Below, piece after piece: positions 16,399 to 24,358 of a DNA stretch of 24,358 bases. The position numbers and the translations under genes were made by a program. Below the pieces are notes generated by a model. That model did no database searches. It was not told the DNA's origin and saw only the letters and a program-made list of their open reading frames with translations. Every line of letters begins with the position of its first letter. Position 1 is the stretch's first letter. Source of the stretch: JANRKN01 sp033763435 (lineage in GTDB: Bacteria; Planctomycetota; Phycisphaerae; Phycisphaerales; UBA1924); contig JANRKN010000049.1 in NCBI GenBank assembly GCA_033763435.1, positions 1 through 24,358 of the forward strand, in the 5' to 3' direction.

Positions 16399-16426
16399 GG
16401 CGTTCGCCCGTGCCGGGCGTTCCGCC
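16399..16426. other. Second hairpin downstream of the HU gene
   Basis: GGCG (16399-16402) and CGCCCG (16405-16410) pair with CGGGCG (16414-16419) and CGCC (16423-16426) around a three-base loop, with a TT/TTC internal loop. It lies in the gene-free stretch 16222-16518, about 90 nt after the HU stop. It may slow transcription, protect the 3' end or be a processing site. No T-run follows on either strand. Confidence 0.35.
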
Positions 16427-16518
16427 GAAAGGATGAGCGAGCGTTGCACGCCGCGCCGGAGCGATGGACCGACGTGGTCCGCCGGCGGCGGTTGTTCCGT
16501 GGAGCCGAGGACGCCCGA

Positions 16519-16905
16519 TCAGGCGACCATCGACTTGAGGCCCTTGAGCGGGCGCACCTTGATCACCGTGCGCGCGGGCTTGGCCTTGACTTCCATCATC
16601 TCACCCGGCTTGAAGGGGTTCGGCTTCTGCGTCGCCTTCGTCGCGGGCTTGTGAATCGCCGTGATCTTCATCATCCCGGGGACGACGAAGACCTTGTTCT
16701 TGCCGGCCGAGGGCTTCGCGAGGTCGACCGCGATCACCTTGCCCAGCACCTCGAACACGCCCGCGACCTGCTTGCGAGCCAGGCCCGTGTGCGCGCCGAT
16801 CACCGTGAACAGCTCGCTCTTCTTGCGGGGGCCCGACGAGGCGCTCAGCTTCGGGGGCTTGGGGGCGGCAACGGGTTTCGCCTTCGCTTTGGTCTTCGTG
16901 GCCAT
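16519..16905 (-). CDS. HU-family histone-like DNA-binding protein with basic N-terminal extension
   Basis: This is a nucleoid protein that bends and compacts DNA, expected to act as a dimer. The ATG at 16905 has GGAG six bases upstream. Another in-frame ATG at 16917 overlaps this ribosome site, so it is less likely. Residues 1-27 are a Lys/Ala/Pro-rich extension (ATKTKAKAKPVAAPKPPK) like a short histone-H1 tail. The helical dimerisation part follows (RKKSELFTVIGAHTGLARKQ, 27-46). Next come VFVVPGMMKI (72-81) and the DNA-binding arm with KPNPFKPGE (94-102) in place of the usual GRNPxTGE, ending in KVRPLKGLKSMV. This form is familiar from planctomycetes. At 128 residues it is longer than the classic 90 because of the extension. 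It has its own promoter and terminator and is monocistronic. Confidence 0.93.
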   Translation of the reverse strand: MATKTKAKAKPVAAPKPPKLSASSGPRKKSELFTVIGAHTGLARKQVAGVFEVLGKVIAVDLAKPSAGKNKVFVVPGMMKITAIHKPATKATQKPNPFKPGEMMEVKAKPARTVIKVRPLKGLKSMVA

Positions 16906-16953
16906 CGTTTTCTCCATCAGTTCCGATCATCGAGTGCGATCGGACGTGTGTGT

Positions 16954-16972
16954 GGCCCTGAAAATCAGGGCC
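16954..16972 (-). promoter_or_regulatory. Perfect 7-bp hairpin in the HU leader
   Basis: GGCCCTG (16954-16960) and CAGGGCC (16966-16972) flank a five-base loop. From the predicted promoter the HU mRNA would carry this hairpin about 13 nt from its 5' end and about 50 nt before the start codon. It could stabilise the message or be a site for regulation. Function is inferred from position only. Confidence 0.45.
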
Positions 16973-16991
16973 TCCCGGTTGATTCATCCAT

Positions 16992-17020
16992 GTTGTACTC
17001 TCGCGCTCGCACAGTTTCAA
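16992..17020 (-). promoter_or_regulatory. Sigma-70-like promoter of the HU gene
   Basis: On the minus strand TTGAAA (17015-17020) is separated by exactly 17 bp from TACAAC (16992-16997). The -35 matches five and the -10 four of six consensus bases. This is the best promoter pair I found in the window, as expected for an abundant nucleoid protein. Transcription would begin near 16985, giving a leader of about 80 nt. Confidence 0.6.
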
Positions 17021-17037
17021 GTCAGCGGGCATTGTGC

Positions 17038-17060
17038 AAAACTCAAAATCCCATGCGGGA
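17038..17060 (-). terminator. Weak terminator-like site after the 17072-17941 gene
   Basis: On the minus strand TCCC-GCAT-GGGA (17049-17060) is followed by TTTTGAGTTTT. The stem is only four pairs, but the T-rich tail is good. The site lies 11 bp after the stop of the upstream gene and just before the HU promoter. It may separate the two transcripts. Confidence 0.3.
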
Positions 17061-17071
17061 GGCGACGTTTT

Positions 17072-17941
17072 TCAGACCCCCTCCCCCGGCGCCCCCAACT
17101 CCACCATCAGGGCCGAGTGGTCTGAAATCCCCATTTCCCGCAAGGAATCGGCCTGTTCAAGCCGATACGCCCCCGCCGCCACGCTTGACGACAGGTGCAC
17201 CGCGTCGATCCGGAACCCTGCTTTCCCCTGCGGCAGACCCGCAATCGCGTCCCGCGACCTCGCCCAATCTCTTCCAGAATCCCCAGACGCCAGCCCCGAA
17301 GGCATCCACCCCGCAGGCGCGATCCACGTCGCCCCCCGCACGCCGCCGCTTCGCCCCGCCCCGCTCTCGAAGGCGTCGCGATACCCCATCGTCCACAGCC
17401 GGCCCAAGTTGGCCGTGCAGGAGAACGTCGCGCCCGGCTCGTCCACAAAGTGCCGGCCCGAGTTCCAGTCTCCCGCCAGCACCGCGTCCGCATCCTTCCA
17501 TACCCGCGCCCGCTCCAGCACATGCCCCCACACCCGCGCCCGCGCCGTCGGGCGTGAATCGTCAGGGATGTGCAGCCCGCCGACCCACAGCCCCCGGGGC
17601 CACCCGCTCCCGGGCCGGACGCACGCCTCGAGCCACCGCGGCGCGTCGGCGCCCAGCGCCTCGGCCGGTCCGGGGCAAACGTCCTTCAGCTCCCAGCGTG
17701 ACGCGATCAGGATGCCGTTCTTGGCCGTCGGGTGGGCTGCCGGGTGGGCTGCGTGTCCGTGCGAGTCCGCCTGATGCGTGAGCCCAAGGTCCGCGAGCAC
17801 CGCCCGGATCGATCCCCCCTTGGCGCGGTGAAACTCGGTCAGAACCACCACATCAGGGCGGAGTTCGGCGAGGCCCAAGGCAATCAGCGGAAGTCGGCGC
17901 GACGAGCCGCCGTGCAGAATGTTCCAGCAGACCAATCGCAT
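17072..17941 (-). CDS. Cytoplasmic endonuclease/exonuclease/phosphatase-family protein
   Basis: This is a 289-residue hydrolase of the family that includes exonuclease III, DNase I and inositol phosphatases. The ATG at 17941 follows GGAGG by about eight bases and starts immediately before the first catalytic strand (MRLVCWNILHGG). The extra 46 codons upstream of it overlap the divergent gene and are not needed. Catalytic positions are Asn7, Glu36 in VVLTEFHR, His124 in VGGLHIP, Asp158 and Asn160 in LAGDWNSG, Asp246 in FRIDAVHLS, and Asp274-His275 in SDHSALM. There is no signal peptide, unlike the secreted relative at 8805-10460. The substrate is unknown, and DNA repair or phosphodiester cleavage is the default guess. 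A 12-bp tandem duplication at 17729-17752 adds an in-frame AAHP repeat. Confidence 0.88.
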   Translation of the reverse strand: MRLVCWNILHGGSSRRLPLIALGLAELRPDVVVLTEFHRAKGGSIRAVLADLGLTHQADSHGHAAHPAAHPTAKNGILIASRWELKDVCPGPAEALGADAPRWLEACVRPGSGWPRGLWVGGLHIPDDSRPTARARVWGHVLERARVWKDADAVLAGDWNSGRHFVDEPGATFSCTANLGRLWTMGYRDAFESGAGRSGGVRGATWIAPAGWMPSGLASGDSGRDWARSRDAIAGLPQGKAGFRIDAVHLSSSVAAGAYRLEQADSLREMGISDHSALMVELGAPGEGV

Positions 17942-17966
17942 GCCGCGTGCCTCCGTACCGTCGGGC

Positions 17967-18959
17967 ATGAGCGAGCGTACCCCCAGCGCCAACCCCGTCT
18001 CCCGCCCCCGTGTCGCCTTCTGCCGGAGCGTCCCGCCCACGATCGACCTGCCCGGAGCCGAGGTCGTGATGGGCGGCACGCGCGCCCTCGACCGCGCCGA
18101 GCTGCTTCAGTTCGTCCGGGGCGCATCTGTCGCTGTCACCTGGGTCTCCGAGAAGGTCAACGCCGAGTTTCTCGATGCCGCGGGCCCCTCGCTCCGCGCG
18201 GTCTGCAACTTCGCGGTGGGCACCGACAACATCGATCTGGCCGAATGCAAGCGCCGGGGCATTGCCGTCAGCAACACGCCGGGCGCGGTGACTGAAGGCA
18301 CCGCCGACCTTGCCTGGGCGCTGATCCTCGCGGTCGCGCGCCGGCTGAACATCGCCGATCGCTTCGCGCGCAGCGCCGAGTACCCCAAGGTCGGTCCACT
18401 CGGGCCCGACGAGTTTCTGGGCCTGGACCTCACGGGCCGGACACTCTGCATCTTGGGCGCCGGTCGCATCGGCTACGCGACCGCCCTCCGGTCGATCGGC
18501 TGGGCGATGCGCGTCACCTACGTCGCCCGCCAGCGTCACCTCGACTTTGAGATGGCCCCGCTCGGCGCCCGCCGCGTCTCGATGGAAGAGGGCCTCTCAA
18601 CCGCCGACGTCGTCAGCATCCACACGCCCCTGACGCCCGACACGCGCAGGCTCATCGGCCCCGCGCAGCTCGCGCTCCTCAAGCCCTCGGCGATTCTCGT
18701 CAACACCGCCCGCGGGCCGGTCGTCGATGAGGCCGCCCTGGTCGACGTGCTCACACAGAAGAAGATCTGGGGCGCGGGGCTGGACGTCTTCGAGGACGAG
18801 CCCCGGGTCCACCCCGGGCTCATCAACCTCGACAACTGCGTCCTCAGCCCGCACATCGGCAGCGCCAGCCAGTGGTCCCGCGGCATGATGACGCGACTGG
18901 TCTGCGAAAACGCCCGCGCCGTCCTCGCCGGCCTTGAACCGCCCAACCGCGTGGTGTGA
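17967..18959 (+). CDS. D-2-hydroxyacid dehydrogenase, glyoxylate/hydroxypyruvate reductase-like
   Basis: This is an NAD(P)-dependent oxidoreductase that reduces 2-keto acids such as glyoxylate or hydroxypyruvate, or works in the reverse direction. The 330 residues contain the family motifs in order: GTDNIDLAECKRRGIAVSNTPG (residues 85-106), the nucleotide-binding GAGRIG (164-169), NTARGPVVDE with the substrate-binding Arg249, FEDEP with Glu278, and SPHIGSAS with catalytic His296. After the second Rossmann strand the sequence reads VARQR with no Asp. NAD-specific members have an acidic residue there, so NADP(H) use is likely, as in mammalian GRHPR. There is no ACT or other regulatory domain, which argues against SerA. 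The start is 25 bp from that of the divergent gene, and no ribosome site is evident. A small membrane protein gene follows after 67 bp. Confidence 0.92.
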   Translation: MSERTPSANPVSRPRVAFCRSVPPTIDLPGAEVVMGGTRALDRAELLQFVRGASVAVTWVSEKVNAEFLDAAGPSLRAVCNFAVGTDNIDLAECKRRGIAVSNTPGAVTEGTADLAWALILAVARRLNIADRFARSAEYPKVGPLGPDEFLGLDLTGRTLCILGAGRIGYATALRSIGWAMRVTYVARQRHLDFEMAPLGARRVSMEEGLSTADVVSIHTPLTPDTRRLIGPAQLALLKPSAILVNTARGPVVDEAALVDVLTQKKIWGAGLDVFEDEPRVHPGLINLDNCVLSPHIGSASQWSRGMMTRLVCENARAVLAGLEPPNRVV

Positions 18960-19026
18960 GTTTGGCGCGTCGCCGAACCGCCCGGATGCTCGCGCATCCG
19001 AAACTCTGGTGCGGCCTCGACGGAAC

Positions 19027-19551
19027 ATGCTCGGCCCGTTCTGGCACCTTCGGTGGTGGATGGGTGTGAGCGTCTCTTTGGCCTTGGCCGCGGGCGCGGT
19101 GTACCTCATCGCGCGCCCGCCCGACTCACGCGTGCAGCGGGCCCTTGGGCGCGACATCGCCGCTCGCCTGGCCCGTACGGCCTTGGCCGAAACCCAGCGC
19201 TTCCCGCCCGACCCGGCGCTCCCGATTCTCAGCCTCGCGCCTGTGCCGGGGAAGAACCTCTCGCCCGCGACACTCGCCGGTCTCCGCGAGGCGATCCTCA
19301 GTGACGCCAGCTACGTCTGGGACGACGCCAAGCCCTGCGTGTTCACCGACGACGTGCGGATCACACTTCTCGACGAACGTCGCAACCCGATCGCCCAGAT
19401 CGTGCTGTGCTTCTCGTGCAACGAGTGGTCAATCAGCGTCGGCGAACGCCAGCTGTTGGAAGACTTCGACCCCGTCGCGGGGCTGCTCAATCAAGTCGCG
19501 GCCGAAGCGTTCCCGGGGGAACGATTCCCGCCCGATCGCGTTCCGCGCTGA
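19027..19551 (+). CDS. Small membrane-anchored protein of unknown function with CFSC motif
   Basis: This is a 174-residue protein. The ATG at 19027 starts just before a Trp-rich N-terminus and one hydrophobic helix (WWMGVSVSLALAAGAVYLIA, about residues 10-29), which acts as signal anchor or uncleaved signal. The rest is soluble and probably outside the cytoplasm. Its centre has an alternating strand pattern with KPCVFTDDVRITLL and then IAQIVLCFSCNEWSISV. The CFSC pair and the earlier KPC cysteine could form a disulfide or a redox or metal site. I recall similar 'LLCFSC' proteins of unknown function in planctomycetes but cannot name a family. It lies 67 bp downstream of the dehydrogenase on the same strand, perhaps co-transcribed, and converges with the next gene. 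Confidence 0.73.
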   Translation: MLGPFWHLRWWMGVSVSLALAAGAVYLIARPPDSRVQRALGRDIAARLARTALAETQRFPPDPALPILSLAPVPGKNLSPATLAGLREAILSDASYVWDDAKPCVFTDDVRITLLDERRNPIAQIVLCFSCNEWSISVGERQLLEDFDPVAGLLNQVAAEAFPGERFPPDRVPR

Positions 19552-19591
19552 CAGCGCAATGGACGGGCGCTCGACCCGCCTCGGAAGTCGA

Positions 19592-20074
19592 TCAGATCCG
19601 ACGCGGACCGTCCGTCAGCTTGCCCTCGGCAAAGTGAATCTCGAGATACCGGGCAACATAGTCCACGATCGACTGCGCCTCGGGGATCTCGGGGTTGTTC
19701 GTCTCGCCCATCGGCTCAAAGCGCATGCCCTTGAAGCGCTTGACCGCCTCGTTGATCGTCAGCCCGTGCTGAATCGCCAGGCTGAACGCCCGGCAGAACG
19801 CCTGCGCCATCCCCGAGATCGTCGAGCCTTCCTTGGCAATCTTGATGAAAATCTCGCCCGGGCGCCCGTCGGCGTACAGCCCGATCGTCAGATAGCCCTC
19901 ATGGCGGGCGATCGCGAACTTGTGCGTGAGCGACTCGCGGGTGGCGGGCAGACTCTGGCGTGTAGCGACCATCTTGGCATCCTGCGCTGGAGGGCCGGGG
20001 GGATTGTCCTGCGACACCGCGTTCGGCGTCGTCGCCGGGTCGTTGCCTGGACGGGGCTCGGAGCTGTCGTGCAT
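19592..20074 (-). CDS. Free-standing NrdJ C-terminal-module protein (B12-dependent ribonucleotide reductase-like)
   Basis: This is a 160-residue protein. Residues 1-38 are a Pro/Asp/Asn-rich, probably disordered leader. From residue 40 on it matches the module near the C-terminus of long class II (adenosylcobalamin) ribonucleotide reductases: LPATRESLTHKF, HEGYLTIGLYADGRPGEIF (59-76), KEGSTISGMAQAF, RFEPMGETNNPEIPEAQSIVDY (118-139). The catalytic barrel of the enzyme is absent, and so are its radical-site cysteines and the terminal Cys motifs. The only cysteine is Cys94. It therefore cannot be a reductase alone. It may be the split 'NrdJb' half of a two-part enzyme or a regulator that binds NrdJ or DNA. 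GGGGAG precedes the ATG at 20074. The leader contains a hairpin and a palindrome, described separately. Confidence 0.85.
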   Translation of the reverse strand: MHDSSEPRPGNDPATTPNAVSQDNPPGPPAQDAKMVATRQSLPATRESLTHKFAIARHEGYLTIGLYADGRPGEIFIKIAKEGSTISGMAQAFCRAFSLAIQHGLTINEAVKRFKGMRFEPMGETNNPEIPEAQSIVDYVARYLEIHFAEGKLTDGPRRI

Positions 20075-20104
20075 CGCGACTCTCCCCGGCGCCCGGCCTC
20101 GGCT

Positions 20105-20147
20105 TCCGATCCGACGCAGTCACACGACTGCGAACTCAGGTATCGGA
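20105..20147 (-). promoter_or_regulatory. Two-part hairpin in the leader of the NrdJ-like gene
   Basis: CGCAGTC (20115-20121) pairs perfectly with GACTGCG (20126-20132) around a four-base loop. An outer helix, TCCGAT (20105-20110) with ATCGGA (20142-20147), can enclose it across an internal loop. It lies 31-73 nt before the start codon. No B12-riboswitch core sequence is recognisable. It could be a leader structure or a repressor site. Confidence 0.4.
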
Positions 20148-20164
20148 CGCGCCTCGGGGGCGGG

Positions 20165-20182
20165 GTCCACAATATCATGGAC
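20165..20182. promoter_or_regulatory. Imperfect palindrome resembling a half NrdR box
   Basis: GTCCA-CA-ATAT-CA-TGGAC is an 18-bp inverted repeat matching on 14 positions, centred on ATAT about 100 bp before the NrdJ-like start. Its left side, CACAATAT, agrees with the half-site of NrdR boxes, the operator of ribonucleotide-reductase genes, while the right side does not. No second box is found at the usual spacing of about 31 bp. Confidence 0.3.
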
Positions 20183-20445
20183 TTGGCCTCGTGTGCGGCA
20201 GGTCTTCCCCCCGACCTGTTGTGCCGTCGGCAACGCCGGGCCAGCCCCCGGACCGCCCGATTTTCCTCCATTCAGGCCGGGCGCCCGCCCCGCCGGGCCG
20301 ATATTCTCCCGGACACACCCGTCGGGGTTGACCCTTTACCCCGTCGCGTGCGTACAGACTCGCTCACGCCCGTGCCCTCTCCGGCACCAGGCGAGTGCTT
20401 CACGGGCGAGTTCTTTGGGAGCGTGGCCCTTCGGAGTTGGCCTGA

Positions 20446-20835
20446 TTGGCGTGGACGCATCGAGATCCTGAGCCCCCCGCCGTCGCGAAGGCCACCGGCC
20501 CCGCGCTGGCCCGCGGCGCCATCTCGACCGCGCTGCTCCTGGCCCTCGCGGTGAACGCCGCGGTCGCCGCGATCGTCGCCGACTCGGTCCGCGCCCTGCC
20601 CGCGCACGAGCGGACCACCATCCGGATCATCTCCGAGGCCGCGGTCCAGACCATCCGTCTGCTGGTCCAGCGGCGCGAGCAGAAGCTCGACACCACCGAC
20701 TGGCGCCTCACGCTCCGGGGCCCCGAGCCCCGCGACTGGCCCCTCTCGAACCGCGATGACCTGACGGGCGCGCGGGCGTTCCGGGCCGCGCTCATGGAGA
20801 GCCTGCACAACCTGCCCCCGCCCGCGCAGGCCTGA
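20446..20835 (+). CDS. Small single-pass membrane protein of unknown function upstream of secA
   Basis: The frame opens just after an in-frame TGA at 20443, and the first usable start is TTG at 20446. This gives 129 residues. No ATG lies near the N-terminus, so the exact start is uncertain. Residues about 24-44 (AISTALLLALAVNAAVAAIVA) form one hydrophobic helix. The remainder is charged and helical (IRIISEAAVQTIRLLVQRREQKLD, about 60-82), with a short acidic-basic tail. Almost every codon ends in G or C, as in the certain genes nearby, which supports real coding. I recognise no family. It lies on the same strand as secA with a 205-bp gap, so co-transcription is possible but not shown. An SD-like site is not obvious. 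Confidence 0.5.
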   Translation: MAWTHRDPEPPAVAKATGPALARGAISTALLLALAVNAAVAAIVADSVRALPAHERTTIRIISEAAVQTIRLLVQRREQKLDTTDWRLTLRGPEPRDWPLSNRDDLTGARAFRAALMESLHNLPPPAQA

Positions 20836-20925
20836 GGCCGCGCCATCCTCGCGCCCGCGCCTTGCGCCGGGGCCGAGTTCCTCTCCTTCCCGCATCCTGC
20901 AGAGTCCGCGAGGCCCAAACCTCGG

Positions 20926-20949
20926 GCGCGGTGAACGCTTCACCGGCGC
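20926..20949 (+). promoter_or_regulatory. Hairpin upstream of secA
   Basis: GCGCGGTGAA (20926-20935) pairs with TTCACCGGCGC (20939-20949) around a CGC loop, with one bulged G. It is about 90 nt before the secA start. No T-run follows, so it is more likely a leader structure of secA than a terminator of the upstream gene. Confidence 0.4.
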
Positions 20950-21040
20950 TCCATGACGTCGGGCCTTGCATCCCCGCATTTCTGCGTCCGCCGCGGCCTC
21001 GACCGCGAGCCGGGCGCGCGTTCCCAAGGACACGCTTCCC

Positions 21041-24358
<3,318 letters not shown>

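Larger units (their letters stand above)
20075..20445. other. 371-bp gene-free region between the divergent NrdJ-like and membrane-protein genes
   Basis: No convincing gene is seen. On the minus-strand side, within 110 bp of the NrdJ-like start, are a two-part hairpin (20105-20147) and an imperfect palindrome (20165-20182). On the plus-strand side TTGACC (20328-20333) is followed after 19 bp by TACAGA, a suboptimal promoter candidate for the 20446 gene and possibly secA. Confidence 0.55.

Noticed and set aside
16309..17781. 490-codon open frame on the + strand across the HU and phosphodiesterase-fold genes
   Set aside because: It is the shadow of two minus-strand genes with clear family motifs, and its own product is Arg/Pro-rich noise.
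20328..20358. TTGACC...TACAGA as promoter for the small membrane protein and secA
   Set aside because: The spacing is 19 bp and the -10 is poor. It is kept only as a note in the intergenic entry and not called as a feature.

Overview
The window is GC-rich and densely packed with genes on both strands. It looks like a chromosomal segment from a planctomycete, most likely of the Phycisphaerae/Phycisphaerales. The best marker is a pair of secreted proteins whose C-termini carry a duplicated, acidic, dockerin-like repeat and finish in Gly-Cys, as in the 'GC-type dockerin' tails known from Phycisphaerales. Supporting signs are a HU protein with a Lys/Ala/Pro-rich N-terminal extension, a SecA with two long insertions, and RNase Y. 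I see no rRNA, tRNA, CRISPR array, insertion sequence, phage or plasmid gene, so this is mostly ordinary core genome with a few unusual pieces.

Layout. 1-2630 (+): end of a family-2-like glycosyltransferase, a class I methyltransferase-like protein 2 bp later, then a secreted protein of unknown function. 2663-3490 (-): a lipoprotein with DUF4097-like repeats. 3491-4266: a 776-bp gene-free stretch that may be a long structured leader or a separate RNA. 4267-5877 (+): RNase Y, ending at a clear hairpin terminator shared with the convergent dacB (5925-7487, -). 7703-8152 (-) and 8320-8781 (+): an unknown small protein divergent from a single-domain response regulator. 8805-12940 (-): the two dockerin-tailed secreted proteins, separated by a terminator. 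13402-14301 (-) and 14434-16221 (+): divergent psuG and cstA, with a G-rich tandem repeat between them. 16519-16905 (-): HU protein with a readable promoter, a leader hairpin and a downstream terminator. 17072-17941 (-): a cytoplasmic endonuclease/exonuclease/phosphatase-fold protein, divergent by only 25 bp from a D-2-hydroxyacid dehydrogenase (17967-18959, +), which is followed by a small membrane-anchored unknown. 19592-20074 (-): a free-standing copy of the C-terminal module of B12-dependent ribonucleotide reductase. 20446-20835 (+): a small membrane protein. 21041 to the window end (+): secA, cut off by the window.

How the parts fit. Several genes belong to cell-envelope work: SecA export, DacB peptidoglycan trimming, two exported dockerin-tailed proteins, a lipoprotein and a glycosyltransferase. 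Others serve RNA and nucleotide turnover: RNase Y, PsuG and the NrdJ-like module. CstA and the hydroxyacid dehydrogenase serve carbon use. I see no single multi-gene system that ties the window together. Starts were chosen from Shine-Dalgarno-like sequences, signal peptides and family alignment. Many genes here have a readable GGAG/AAGGA-type site 6-10 nt before the chosen start, and for many of them the longest open frame extends upstream of the true start.
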